64,000 bases of DNA from Megaleporinus macrocephalus (taxonomy: Eukaryota; Chordata; Actinopteri; Characiformes; Anostomidae), in NCBI GenBank assembly GCA_021613375.1, contig CM038717.1:37954699-38018698 (forward strand), read 5' to 3'. How positions within the stretch are numbered: the first letter of the stretch is position 1; every line of letters starts with the position of its first letter. Of the stretch, positions 35,161 through 47,478 are shown piece by piece. Below the pieces are notes generated by a model. It ran no database searches. It had not been told where the DNA came from and saw only the letters and a list, made by a program, of their open reading frames with translations. The position numbers and the translations under genes were made by a program.

Positions 35161-37380
35161 ACACTCACCCAGCAGCCATGGTGTTGGTTTTATACCGTTT
35201 TTAACAAAATATTTGACTTTTAAAGCTTCAAAAACTGTGTGAGCACCGTATTTTTAAATGTAAGTGACAGTACCTTAATCAATAATTAAATAGGACAAAA
35301 AAATAAATAGGACAATGACGTATTAATGTTTTTTATAATAACAGACATGCATAGCACTACATACATATAACATGTTATATAACAATGCGTATACCACATG
35401 TATTATATAATATCTAACTACAAACATATAACATAAATCAGAAACAGTTTTCACCTCAACACTACAGCTGTGTCCAGTTGTTTTTATCTATACTGTTGTG
35501 TACAGGTTTAATATTAACAATATTTAGGGGAAATAAAAACGAGAGTTTTATTTCAGTTTATTATACAGTTTATTTCACATCATGCAGAAACAGAAAAACA
35601 AATAAAATCTTGAAAATAATATTAACACACAGTACATATAAAACAAGGTGTTTATTTGCTAAAAGACTTCAGACAGAAACAGAAACAGAGAAGAAGATGG
35701 TGAGTATAAAAAGTATGCTGGGTTTAGAAGAATTTAGTGATGTGACCTTTAAACAAGAATGAGAAGAATTGGCTAAAATGTTTCCCCTCCTGTACGCCCA
35801 GCTGTGAGGGAAAAGGCGAATTAAGATCCAAATCCGTCCTTGCTTTAAGTGATTAAAAAAAAAAAGATTTTTCAAAGTGATTTTTTAAAAAGATCATTTT
35901 AATAAACATAGCAGATAATTCTGCATGTTTGGACTGTGCATTCCATTCAAAGTACCAATAAAAATGTCATTTAAATATTACAAAACAGAATATGTTTAAT
36001 AATATTTGGTTAAAAGGTATAGCAGGTTCTCTACAGTCCTCTTAAAGATTGCAAAGTTGCTACACAGCTAGGCTAACTTAGCTAACATTGCTGTTTTGGA
36101 CAGTTAGCAGTTAAGTACAGCCAGCATAGACCCGCCTCGCTGCTCACCAGTAAAACCAGCTTATGTTGTGTTCTGATGCTTGTATACTGGTCACCAATAA
36201 CCACGCTGGGATGACCAGCTAACCCATTAGCACTGTCTGGGCAGTTGTTTTTAGCCGGGCTTTGTAAATACTGCTCAACGTTAGCCAAGTTAGCTTAATT
36301 AAACATTTCTGCTGTTCACCTTTAAACAGCCTCACAGCAACTGAGGAAGTTTCTGTCAGTAAATGTGAAAAAGAGCAAACAGAAATGTACACATATATTA
36401 GCGGCTGTCCTGCTAGCAGAGCTGCGCAAATTGCACCAATTCAGCCTCATCAGTGGTTTGAATCCGCATTAATGATACATTTTAGAAAGAATGTGAGATT
36501 CAGATCCTTAATATTGAGAGATGTTCATATAAACTGGCAGAATCTGCCACTTAACACTAAAGTTCTTAATGCTTGTGATATTATCCATTCACCTATAAAC
36601 TAGCTTAAACTAGCTGGCCGGCCAACTTAGCAAACTTGTTTTCTGTTAACTGGTAATGAAGAAGTTCCTGCTGAAAAAACGTTCTGAGGTAACAGCTGTG
36701 CGGCAGCAGGTAGGCAGTTGTTGTAGTCTGTGGGTATGATATAGGGCTAGCTGTTAGCTTAGTTTGATGCACTGCTAGTTTTGTATGTAATGGTGGAAAT
36801 ATACCACAAATGCTGCTGGCAGTTATTCGCAGCCATACGAATCCAGATTCCTGTCTTTCTGAACTGGGAGACCAAAATACTCCAAACTGATGGTGAAATT
36901 ATCATTTAAAAAACAGACTTGAAAGCGCAGCTAACATTTGGCAAAACCCTTATAAATAGTTTGTAGTGTTTCACAACAAGAAGGGCTTTCTTTGACCCAG
37001 CAAACACACAACGTTTTCTACTTTCTTACAACATTGCTACAACGTTGTCAAAAGGTGTCGCAGTTTACGTTGTCGAAACATAGTTTTGCAGTTTTATTAC
37101 TATCCGTTGGCAACTTAGCAAATTTCCATAGAGTTCTTTGAAGGTATAATGGAACGTATAAAGGATTCTAGGTCATGACAACGTACTGACAATGTTGCCA
37201 CTATGTTATCACAACCTTTTCAGATAACATTGTCACAACTTTCTGAGGAATTAAATTTGAATGTTCTGGGACGTTCTGGGAACAAAAATAGAACGTTGCC
37301 ACAACTTTGCCACAAAGTAATTGTGTTTGGCTCTTGTTCTTGAACCTTCTTCACCTTCATATTTTGATTAGTCTCCTCAT
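35161..37380. other. Intergenic region, no gene seen
   Basis: AT-rich sequence with degenerate repeats. From 36990 to 37330 there are many imperfect caacgttgtcacaac-type blocks in both orientations, suggesting an old dispersed repeat. Short frames near 35478 and 36385 have no support. Confidence 0.5.
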
Positions 37381-37700
37381 TTACACCAACCAGCCATAAC
37401 ATTAAACCATGTTATGTCCACTCATCAGCTCCACTGACCATATAGAAACACTTTGTAGTTCTACACTTACAGACTGTAGTCCATCTGATTCTCTGCATAC
37501 GTTGTTAGCCCACTTTTACCGTGTTTAGTAATGGTCAGGACCCTCATGGGACCACCACAGAGCAGGTGTAACAGGGTATACAGAGAATCAGATGGACTAC
37601 AGTCTGAGTGTAGAACTACAAAGTGCTCTTGTGCTGATAAAATCAACAACGAGAGTAGAAAATAGGAGGTGATTTTAATGTTATGGCTGACTGGTGTATA
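37381..37700. mobile_element. Family M2 element, hairpin form
   Basis: The left end ttacaccaaccagccataac pairs with the right end gttatggctgactggtgtat. Internal blocks (tacagactgtagtccatctg and its inverse) also pair, so the 320-bp element is nearly one long inverted repeat. It gives the termini of the family. Confidence 0.85.
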
Positions 37701-38462
37701 ACATCTCTGGTCAATCACATTAACTAGCTAACTAACTGGAATTTAACCATAAAGACCTAAAGTTTTGTGAAAGTATGTTAGCAGAACATTTGGACCTCCT
37801 GGTCGACTGAGAACATCCTTGTTTGAGGACAGGCGTGGTGTGTATTTCCATATTCATTTATTTCATCCAACAACGTGCTTCAGAGGCTCCTCACACAGCC
37901 CACAAACAGGAACACATTGAGCGGTCAGTCTCATCTGGACATTGGAGCTATCTTCTGCGGCTGGGTTACTCTGAAGTGAGGAGGCTAAAAGTGAGATTAA
38001 AGCACACTAACATGATAATACTCTCAACAGACCGAAAGAAAAGGAAGCGAAGGACACTACAGGTGCTCTACTGCGCTCATACACATCACAGTAAAGGAAT
38101 AGGTGTAGAACATCTACAGAGAGGCACGTCAGAACATAATCAGAGTGAAAAATCTAAAAACGTCACATCACAAGTCACAGAAAAGAGCGTCTGTGAAATT
38201 TATAGAAAACCTACATGGAACAGTGAGCATCAGAAACAGCTGGGATGGATTTCAAAAGAATACGAAACATCAGTCACACGTAAATCTGAGGTAAATACGC
38301 TTCTTCTCCAGGAGGGTTCAGTCAGTCCTTCCCGCGTCTCCAGCTTCCCTTACGGCCTTTAGATCATCTTCACAATCGGCATCTGACCACAGACTAAAGC
38401 TATTCACCAGGTTCGGTATGAAAACTGCTGAAAAGAAATGGCAGAAACGAAGAAGAACCTAC

Positions 38463-40160
38463 ACTAAGTGTCCAAAAGTTTCCAGACGGTCCTTCTAATG
38501 GGTGAGTTCAGCGGCACCCAGCACCAACAAATAGAATGGGACGCTCTGGAGTAGCTGCACATTATCCTAAGGTCACCGTGTCCAATGCCAAGCTTGGGCT
38601 ACAAGGGTATAAAGCCCCTCCAACATTGGGCTGTGAAGCAGTGGAACTGGGTTCTCTGGAATGATGGAGCTCCATTTGTTCATTTGATCATCCAACATCA
38701 GTACCTGACCTCACTAATGCTCAATCAGCAATGTATATCTCACTGACCATCACACCTGGAAGAGCTTGTTCCATTCCAAAACCATGGACATTAATATGGA
38801 GCTGGTCTCTTTTGCAGCTATAACTCTTCTGGGAAGCTTTCTACAAGATCTCGGATGGGAATTTGTGAGGTCAGATACTGATGATGGACGAGAGGGCCTG
38901 GATTTCCATTTCAGTTCATCCCAAAAGTTTCCAATGGGGTTGAGGTCAGGACTCTTGGAGTCCCTCCAAGAGTTGCACAGCCGCTGCCAAAATTTGAAAG
39001 CTTATAACTGTGTAACACACTTCACTGGAACTAAGGGCACCAGCCCAAACCCTGAAACCCACTCCCTCAGATCATTATCCCCCTCCACTAAACGTTACTG
39101 TTGGCACTATACATTCCGGTAGGTAGTGTTTCCTGGATTCATGCTCCAAACCCAGATTCATCCACCAGACTATCAGATAATGAGGTGTGATTCATTACTC
39201 CAGAAAACACGTTTCACTCCTCCAGAGTCCAGTGGTGGAGCTTTTCACCACTCCAGAGTCCAATGGTGAAGCTTTACGCCACTCTAGAGTCCAATAGTGA
39301 AGCTTTACGCCACTCCAGAGTCCAGTGGTAGAGCTTTAGACCACTCCAGAGTCCAGTGGTGGAGACTTACACCCCTACAGAGTCCAATGGTGGAGCTTTA
39401 CCCCACTCCAGTGTCCAGTGGTGGAGCCTTACACCCCTACAGAGTCCAATGGTGGAGCTTTACCCCACTCCAGAGTCCAGTGGTGAAGCTTTACACCACT
39501 CCAGAGTCCAGTGGTGGAGCTTTACACCACTCCAGAGTCCAGCGGTGAAGCTTTACAACATTCCAGAGTCCAGTGGTGGAGCTTTACACCACTCCAGAGT
39601 CCAGTGGTAGAGCTTTACACCACTCCAGAGTCCAGTGGTGGAGCTTTACACCACTCCAGAGTCCAGTGGTGAAGCTTTACACCACTCCAGAGTCCAGTGG
39701 TGGAGCTTTACACCACTCCAGAGTCCAGTGGTGGAGCTTTACTCGACTCCAGCCGACGCTTGGCAATGCGCATAGTGTTCCTAGGCTTGTGTGCAGCTGC
39801 TCAGCTATGGAGACCCATTTCCTGATGAGCTATTCTTGTGCTGATATTGCAGCAGAAGATTGGAAATATCGGTGGTATTGCTTACAGACGCTTCAACTTT
39901 GTAGTAACACCACTTGTCCAGGGCAGCTCTAGCAGGACAGAAATTTCCCAAACTGGCTTATAGTGAAGGGTCATTCTATAACAGTGTCAAGTATAAAGTC
40001 AATGAGCTATTCAGTACGACCCCATTCTAAAACCAATGTTTGTCTATGAAGGCTGCGGGACTATGTGCTTGATTATATACACCTGTCAGTGATGGATGTG
40101 GCTGAACTCGGTAATTAGGAAGGGGTGTCCACATACTTTGGTTACGTAAAATGTGTATAC
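38463..40160 (-). mobile_element. Tc1-type transposon relic carrying an internal minisatellite
   Basis: The left end gtgtccaaaagtttccaga and right end ggggtgtccacatacttt resemble Tc1-family termini. From about 38790 to 39930 the sequence follows the minus-strand order of a Tc1 transposase gene (C-terminal end first, for example ttcaatgggg-like and ctgaggtcaggactct-like blocks), riddled with stops and indels. In the middle, 39213-39750 is a 31-bp tandem array. It lies between CDC23 and C5orf24. Confidence 0.8.
39213..39750. repeat. 31-bp minisatellite inside the Tc1 relic
   Basis: About 17 units of gagtccagtggtggagcttt plus acaccactcca. The final unit runs directly into ccgacgcttggcaatgcgca, the sequence that follows a single unit in ordinary Tc1 elements. 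It produces spurious plus-strand frames (WWSFTPLQSP repeats). Confidence 0.92.
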
Positions 40161-40811
40161 ACCTAAACCAGGTTTGAAAGGTTGCAGATAAAAAGTACAA
40201 AAAGACAAAATAAAGAACAAAAACAGAGTTAAAGTCCAGAAGGAGATAGGAGTGCTTCGTTCGTGTAACTGAGCTACATGTGTATGTAGTGCTGAATGTA
40301 CAAAACAGACACCAGGCTGGTCGGGACGGACACGGAGTCCGTATCCTGCGGTAACCGCTCTTAAAGCCGCATTCTGTAAAACCTGTAAAAAGTTAAAAGT
40401 CCCGCATAAAAATATATGGTCAGTTTGAATCAGCGGCCCATCAGTGTGGGCACTTTGTGACCAATAACAGTTTAGACTAATATCTGATACAGTTTCAGAT
40501 CACAAGTGTACTGTAGCTGATATAACTGTCAGTTCTCCAGTGGTCCCGCTTCCTAAAGGGCCCACATTTCTCCAAACCACTCTGAACTTCCTAACCATTT
40601 AGTTATGTGGAGTTCCGAGTGGCTCGTGTGAAACTCTAGATACCAGTCAGAACTCTTCACAGTGGTGGTGAATGGAACCAGACGTCCACTTTTAAAAGCT
40701 CCCTCACAGGAAGTTATTACATGAAGTGGTTATGTACAAGCTGCCTGATGTCTGAGACATTGTTTATGATAGTTTTAAGAAAACTTCGTCCTTAAATTCC
40801 ATTCGTGGTGG

Positions 40812-40817
<6 letters not shown>

Positions 40818-40878
<61 letters not shown>
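40818..40878. repeat. (TA)n microsatellite
   Basis: About 30 TA units. The following 40880-41015 matches the dispersed repeat also present at 56200-56530. Confidence 0.95.
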
Positions 40879-40881
<3 letters not shown>

Positions 40882-41174
40882 GGTGCCATGAGGCAAAATC
40901 TAGTCCCCAAAGAAAATTTATTATTTTAATGATTTTCCAGATTTTACCATCAACGATCCATGTAGAACCACTCAGAAGACATGTGTAGGTTCACTGGTGG
41001 GTTTGATAAGTAAATAAAATGTGTATTCACCGTATTTGGCCACACCCATTTTCAAGCGTGTGTTTCTTCCGCCTTTGTGTTAGAACTTTCGCTCAGCTAA
41101 CCAAAATGAATACAGTTACATGGGAGGAGACCAGAGAGACAGTAAGAAGTTCTAATGGGACAACACTGTCTCCT

Positions 41175-41315
41175 CCGAGGTTAATAACACAGTGGGTGGG
41201 TGATATGAGAAGGTGGTCTGAGGTTAATAACTCAGTGGGTGGGTGATATGAGAAGGTGGTCTGAGGTTAATACCACAGTGGGTGGGTGATATGAGAAGGT
41301 GGTCTGAGGTTACTT
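41175..41315. repeat. 43-bp tandem repeat, three copies
   Basis: gaggttaataacacagtggg plus tgggtgatatgagaaggtggtct is repeated about three times. Confidence 0.9.
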
Positions 41316-42540
41316 ATGGAGACATGTTTAATTACTCTGTACTCTCAGAAGGTGTAGACGGTTCAGTAATGAAAAACTATAAAAGTACTGAAGCGTATCA
41401 GTACCTGCACAGTGGGAAGGTGGGCGTGTCCTCCTACACACAGACGGTGAGTTTATATTTCTGAAAGCCGGTTAAACCCAAGTCCAGCCAGCCAGCCAGC
41501 TCTGCGTGGGTGTTAGTTACAGTCCAGATAGCCTAGCGCGGTGGACACTGATCTGAAAACAGTTACTGAACTGATAGACTCACCAGCACCCGACGTGTCT
41601 GCTTCCTCTGAGCTTCATAAGCGAGACATTTCTCTGGATAAGGAAGCTCTGGAGCTGGTTCTCCTCCACAGAATGGTAGGAGCAGACATACGGAGGTTTG
41701 GGTGGATGTTTTAAATTTAGCGCCTTCAGGCAGAGACGCAGGTGGTCGTCTTTGGAAGGCGGACCCCCAACACTCTGATCTTTATGTGCTGTGTTCGTAA
41801 CTCTATTGTTCAAGTCAAGTTTTCCTCTTCTTCCAATTACTGACTCCCTCTAACTGAACATGTTATGCTAGTCGTTTTATATGTTTGTTGTCGTTTTGCT
41901 TGTAATCAGTATCAACGTGTCTGCAGTCGCACCGGAAGTTCTAACACAAAGTAAACAAAGATGGCCGTCCTCAGTGTTGTCATGGAAAATAGCATGAATA
42001 TGTGTTGTAGACATGTGGACCTCTGGTTCTCATCACCACCACCACCACTGTAGAGAACGTCTGAACCAATTCACACCAATGTCACTCCAAACACTCAATT
42101 TTGGAGATAATCTATGGAGTTCTATGGAATTCCACTGCAGAGTTCCAGAATGCAGCTCCAATCACAGCATGAGTGTTTATGAAACGGGCGGATCTGGATC
42201 TGTATGGGTTCTTTGGCGGTGTGACGGTGATGCACATTACTGAATAACAGCGGTACAAATATTGCACTCGATAAAACTGTCATCATGCTGTAGTTACAAA
42301 TATTAACAATAACTACTCAACACGTACAACTCTGCACTAAAACCTTTCAGCCCCGACGCAAGACGTGATTAAAAACAGCCCACGAGAACCACCAGCCTCA
42401 CACATTTACTGTATAAATACATCTTCAGCTCAGGAGCGGTGCGGGAGCGGCGGCTCGCTCTGGAGTGGGAACAGTGAAGTTCTTCTTCTCCCTCCAGGCT
42501 CTAACTAGGCGTGAGGTCTGTGGCGTCAGACTTGTGAGTA

Positions 42541-42739
42541 CGGTGGGACGGAGGCGTGCAGCGGCAGAGCCACCACGCTGTTCGACTGTCTTTCACCCGG
42601 ACAGATCTCTGACTGGGAGCAGGACTCGGAGGGCGGCGCCGCCGCGCTCGGTGGGGAGGTCTTCGCGTTCCTGGACGAGGGAAAGCCGCTGATCAGGAAC
42701 TGAGGGACTGAGGAGACCAGAGCCATTTTTGGTGTCCTG
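42541..42739 (-). other. Possible small exon or unsupported short frame
   Basis: A minus-strand acceptor-like tttttctgtccag precedes gacaccaaaaATG at about 42725, opening a GC-rich frame of 66 codons (MALVSSVPQFLISG...) that ends in TGA soon after 42530. The base composition is coding-like and unlike its AT-rich surroundings. I recognise no family, and no partner exons are evident. It could be an alternative or 3' exon of C5orf24, a noncoding RNA exon, or chance. Confidence 0.25.
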
Positions 42740-43009
42740 GACAGAAAAACGGAAACAAAACGCAAAGAATTGTGTGAAACTCACATGCAACTGAAACTAG
42801 GCTACACTTGAATATAAAAAGTCTTACATGCCTAAGAAACTTTGAGAGTTTAATGAAACAGCCCATCAAAACACTGATAGCCGTCATGGCGAGTGACATA
42901 CTACAGATTTCAGATCAGCACACAAGCATAAAACATCAGAAGGTTTATCGGGCGACTGAATAAAGACAGCTCCTGTAACAGATGTAAAAAAGATCTAAAC
43001 TCCAATGAC

Positions 43010-43650
43010 ACCCTAGTTACAGTTTCCATTTCCCAAACACTTTAGCTAAGAGTGCTAACGTTATCCCTCTTAATAAACTGTGGTAGTGACCCCAGCGTGA
43101 GGGTCAGTTATATTGCTGTAGATTATGAATAATGTGTGAGCGCCCCCTGCTGTTTATTAAAGCGTCAAGGCTCCCTAGTTACAGTTTCCATTTCCCAATC
43201 GCTTCAGCCGAGCATGCTAACGCTATCCCTCCTAGTAAATGCTGTCTGGTGGTGACTTCAGTGTTAGGGTCAGTTATATGGCTGTAGGTTATGAATACTC
43301 TAAGAGTGCCCCCTGCTGTTTATCAGAGTGTTACCGCTGCCCAACTACAGTTTCCTTTTCCCAAATGCCTTAGCCGAGTGTGCTAACGGTATCCCTCCTA
43401 ATAAACTCTGTCTGGTGGTTACTTTAGCGTCAAGGTCAGTTATATTGCTGTGGTCAGTAAAAAAGATCTAAACCGGAGATTATAAATATGATAATAGCGC
43501 CCCTTGCTGTTTATCAGAAAGTCACGGCTCCCTAGTTACAGTTTCCATTACCCAAACGCTTCAGATGAGCACGCTAACATTATTCTTCATAGTAAACACT
43601 GACTGGTGGTGACTTCAGCATCAGGGTCAGTTATATTGCTGCCAGCTGAC
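43010..43650. repeat. About 160-bp tandem repeat, four diverged copies
   Basis: Each copy contains ctagttacagtttccattt, then ccctcctaataaac-like sequence, gggtcagttatattgctg, and a cgccccctgctgtttat block. Copies begin near 43012, 43172, 43338 and 43530. Confidence 0.85.
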
Positions 43651-43867
43651 TTGAATACCGAACCGTCCCTGTGTAGCAGGAGAGTTCAATAAATATCACG
43701 TTTAACACTTAAAACACTAAAACATCTGAGAAAAGGATGTCATTCTGCTATTCAAAGACAAAAAGCTCCACCGCTGAGTCTATACTGCAGTATTACTGGC
43801 GCTCAGCAGGTCTCTATAATTTCATCTTGTGAAGTATAACGTGTGGAACAAGAAACAAAGACATGAA

Positions 43868-43910
43868 ATATAAATGAATAAATGTATAAATGCATGAATG
43901 AATGAATGAA

Positions 43911-43949
<39 letters not shown>

Positions 43950-44015
43950 ATGAATAAATAAGTCTGTCCATAAATAAATAAATGTGACATGAAAGAACAC
44001 ATGAATAAATAAACA
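43868..44015. repeat. (AAAT)n / (GAAT)n microsatellite
   Basis: Tetranucleotide repeats with interruptions. They keep minus frames open and give Phe-Ile-Tyr-rich spurious frames. Confidence 0.95.
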
Positions 44016-44299
44016 CTTATGCATAAATAAGCAGTCCTGTTCATCCGGGCTGTGTTTTGATGAAGGGAGAGACTCTGAATTCCATTCGACTTCACATTAA
44101 CAGGAACGCATCGTCTGGACGTGGTGTCCATGCAAACCACTGCACAGCCAATCGACTAATCACTGACGACGTCACCACTGAAGCCGCGGGAGAAGGGAAC
44201 GTGTTACAATCCGTTTTAAAAAGAGTCTAGAACTTTGCGTCCGACTTAGGCGCACCCTAGGCGGCTTTGCCAAAAGACATAGGCCTGTGCCGGACGTAC

Positions 44300-45505
44300 A
44301 GGCCTGACCACTACACCACCGTACTAACCACTACATCACCGTACTAACCACTACACCACCGTGCTAACCACTACACCACCATACTAACCACTACACCACC
44401 ATACTAACCACTACACCACCGTACTAACCACTACATCACCGTACTAACCACTACACCACCGTGCTAACCACTACACCACCATACTAACCACTACACCACC
44501 ATACTAACCACTACACCACCATACTAACCACTACACCATCATACTAACCACTACACCACCGTACTAACCACTATACCACCATACTAACCACTACACCACC
44601 ATACTAACCACTACACCATCATACTAACCACTACACCACCGTACTAACCACTACACCACCATACTAACCACTACACCACCATACTAACCACTACACCATC
44701 ATACTAACCACTACACCACCGTACTAACCACTACACCACCGTACTAACCACTACACCACCATACTAACCACTACACCATCATACTAACCACTATACCACC
44801 GTACTAACCACTACACCACCTTACTAACCACTACACCACCGCACTGACCACTACACCACCGTACTAACCACTATTCCACCATAATAACCACTACACCACC
44901 GTACTAACCATTACACCACCAAACTAACCACTACCCTACCGTACTAACCACTACACCACCGTGCTAACCACTACACCACCGTACTAACCACTAAACCATC
45001 ATAATAACCACTACACCACCATACTAACCACTACACCACCATACTAACCACTACACCACTGTACTAACCACTACACCACCATACTAACCACTACACCACC
45101 GTACTAACCACTACACCACCATACTAACCAATACACTATACTAACCACTACACCACCGTACTAACCACTACACCACCGTACTAACCACTACACCACCATA
45201 CTAACCACTACACCACAATACTAACCTCTACACCACCGTACTAACCACTACACCACCATACTAACCACTACACCACTGTACTAACCACTACACGACCGTA
45301 CTAACCACTACACCACCATACTAACCACTACACCACCATACTAACCTCTACACCACCGTACTAACCACTACACCACCATACTAACCACTACACCACCATA
45401 CTAACCTCTACACCACCGTACTAACCACTACACCACCGTACTAACCACTACACCACCGTACTAACCACTACACCACCATACTAACCACTACACCACCGTA
45501 CTAAC
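44300..45505 (-). repeat. 20-bp minisatellite resembling a tRNA/SINE A box
   Basis: About 60 near-perfect copies of gtactaaccactacaccacc. Read on the minus strand the unit is GGTGGTGTAGTGGTTAGTAC, which contains TGGTGTAGTGG, one base from a Pol III A-box consensus. It matches the head of common fish tRNA-derived SINEs as I remember them. Early units show a 100-bp higher-order step (ctacatcacc at 44331 and 44431). Confidence 0.92.
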
Positions 45506-45558
45506 CGTAAAACTAAGACTCGCTATCAGTTTGCTGGGAAAGCTCAGTTGCTTGCTTT

Positions 45559-45685
45559 CTGAAGTTAGCTTCTAATTTGAATACCTCGTTCCACCTTAAA
45601 TGGTATAGAAGTTACATTCCGCCGCCTTTAACTGCTGCGTCATTTAAGGTGGAAAGGCGGAATTCACCTAAGAAGCTAACTTCAG
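45559..45685. mobile_element. 127-bp hairpin MITE
   Basis: The left arm begins ctgaagttagcttct and continues to ccaccttaaatg; the right arm is its inverse, with about 45 bp pairing at roughly 80% and a short loop. The CCACCTTAAAT core is shared with 33362-33461. Confidence 0.85.
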
Positions 45686-45762
45686 TCACGTCTTCAGGTT
45701 GGCGCTCAGTAACGGCTCCCTCGGCTAGCTCGGTTTTACAGTAGATGTTGCACACTGTGTAT

Positions 45763-46140
45763 TAGGGGTGTAAGAATATATCGAAAATATCGAATATCGG
45801 GATATTATGTTTGGTGATACTGTATCGATTCTCAAAAACACAGTATCGATACACAGATTCCTGGCAGACAGTAAATCATTTTGTGTTATGATTAAACCTC
45901 TGACCACTAGATGGCAGTGTTGTAATCCATTTTCAGCTCCACTCCAACATTAACAAGCAGCACAAGGGCGCAATGCTATTGTAAACACTGGTGAACATGT
46001 TCATACAGTGGTGTGTTTTAATAGTAGGATTTGAAAAATTGCATTAAATCACTTTGCTTGCAGTATCGCAATATATCACGATATATTAAATCGTCACAAT
46101 TCATATCGTATCGTCAGGTTCTTGCCAATACACAGTCTTA
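45763..46140. mobile_element. Family M1 hAT-like element with 8-bp target duplication
   Basis: The ends are TAGGGGTGTAAG and the inverse of TAAGACTGTGTATTGG. Flanking octamers ctgtgtat (45755-45762) and ctgtgtac (46141-46148) match at 7 of 8. It is 378 bp and noncoding. A further element end with ttgtaatcgagttactcgag lies at about 46320-46395. Confidence 0.9.
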
Positions 46141-46527
46141 CTGTGTACTGTGTGTTTTCTCTGACCCGTCTCTTCTGTTCTCCTCTCCTTATTCTCTCTC
46201 TCTATTTTGTAATCTCCGGCATCAAATCACATCTTCTTCATGTTACCTAGCAACGTCGTCATCTGTCATCTGTGTGAAACTGTGTGCTGTATATGGTTGT
46301 ATGGATTAAACGAATCTTCGAGGTAAAGAATTTGCTCCGATGATTTTTTTGTAATCGAGTTACTCGAGAAATCGTTTCAGCTCTAGCTAAGTGTGGCATA
46401 GAATTAGATCCTCAACCTTTAGATAATAAACCCATCAACACTACGTTTACACCTGACTTGTAGGAGTGATTACTCCCCTCGTGATCTCGAGCGTGTCTAC
46501 ACTCTAGAAGAAGTTAAAAGGGGGACG

Positions 46528-47145
46528 TTACTCGTTGCTGTCCTGCTCTTTGCCGGTCGGCTCGCAGGCCCCCGGTTTGTGGGTGACGCTGTAGGGAAAG
46601 GCGGCTCCGCTGCTCGACCCGTAGGCCAGTTTGTTGAGACGAGAGAGGGCCTTTATACTCCCGGGTGGGCGTCCGGGGCTGACCTTGTACCCCGCGGCTC
46701 TGGTGGTCCCCAGCGGTCTCCCAGGGCTGGTTTTGAAGCCGGCTGCTTTAGTGGTACCCAGCGGCCGGCCGGTGCTCGTCCTGTAACCGGCCAGCTTTGT
46801 GGTCCCTATCGGGCGCCCCCGTTTGCCGGACTTGCCCGAGCCTTTCTTTTTCTTAGAGTCCTCGGGTTTCTCGCCAGCCTTGAGGGCCGCCCGCGGCGGG
46901 GGGCGCGGCTGTGCCGGGCCGGGCTGCCTCTGGCAGGGTGTTGGTGCGAGTTTGGGGCCTTGCGACGGGGAGGTGAGGTGCGTCAGAGGAATCTGCAGGG
47001 ACGACGGGGGCGGAGAGGTGGGGTAGAACTTGTGGGCCGAGCACAGATCGAAGTGGCTGGCCGGGTGGCGGCCATCGTCGGCCAAACACGAGGGCCTGCC
47101 GGTCAGGCAGTACTCGTTACTGGTGCTGGCAACCTGGCGCATCAT
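46528..47145 (-). CDS. C5orf24: C5orf24 homologue, AT-hook-like protein
   Basis: Conserved vertebrate protein of unknown biochemical role (UPF0461 family as I recall); a nuclear, DNA-associated role is inference. Complete in one exon of 205 aa plus TAA; the human protein is 188 aa. The start MMRQVAS matches human MMHPVAS and follows an acceptor (ctacctccacag) directly, so a 5'UTR exon lies upstream. Residues 110-160 hold four GRP cores spaced exactly 16 residues apart (110, 126, 142, 158), within [20 protein letters not shown] repeats. The first, [10 protein letters not shown], is a good AT-hook. A lysine run (98-101) precedes them. The middle, 43-85, is Pro/Ser-rich and lacks clear human counterpart. 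The C-terminal GSIKALSRL followed by FPYS is conserved. It lies between CDC23 and DDX46 on the same strand. The upstream ATG at 47271 is probably intronic. Confidence 0.93.
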   Translation of the reverse strand: MMRQVASTSNEYCLTGRPSCLADDGRHPASHFDLCSAHKFYPTSPPPSSLQIPLTHLTSPSQGPKLAPTPCQRQPGPAQPRPPPRAALKAGEKPEDSKKKKGSGKSGKRGRPIGTTKLAGYRTSTGRPLGTTKAAGFKTSPGRPLGTTRAAGYKVSPGRPPGSIKALSRLNKLAYGSSSGAAFPYSVTHKPGACEPTGKEQDSNE

Positions 47146-47478
47146 CTGTGGAGGTAGAAAACACAGATTATTGTACAGATTACGGGGACAATGCACCACA
47201 GTTACCATCTTATTTAGGGCCCTGAACTCTGAGGAGCCGAACGCAGCCAAGAATTCGTTTCTCGACCCCAAAAAATCAGCTTTATATTATTAATTTATTT
47301 TGTTATTACATTTATTTATTACTTATGGCTTACAACAGAAGCAGACTGGTGTTCGGGGGGGTGAGGGATTAACTAGGGGTTTGCATTGGCAAGAATGTGG
47401 CGATACAATATGTATCGTGATACAGCCGCCAAGTGATATATTGTGAAATCCTACTATCAAAACACACCACTATATAAA

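Noticed and set aside
37823..38362. Plus-strand 179-codon frame
   Set aside because: No domain, no conserved motif, transposon-rich neighbourhood; likely chance, though I cannot exclude a relic.
44300..45505. tRNA gene cluster
   Set aside because: Only an A-box-like 20-mer repeats; no B box, no cloverleaf and no terminators.
46579..47157. Plus-strand 192-codon frame
   Set aside because: Antisense shadow of the GC-rich C5orf24 exon.
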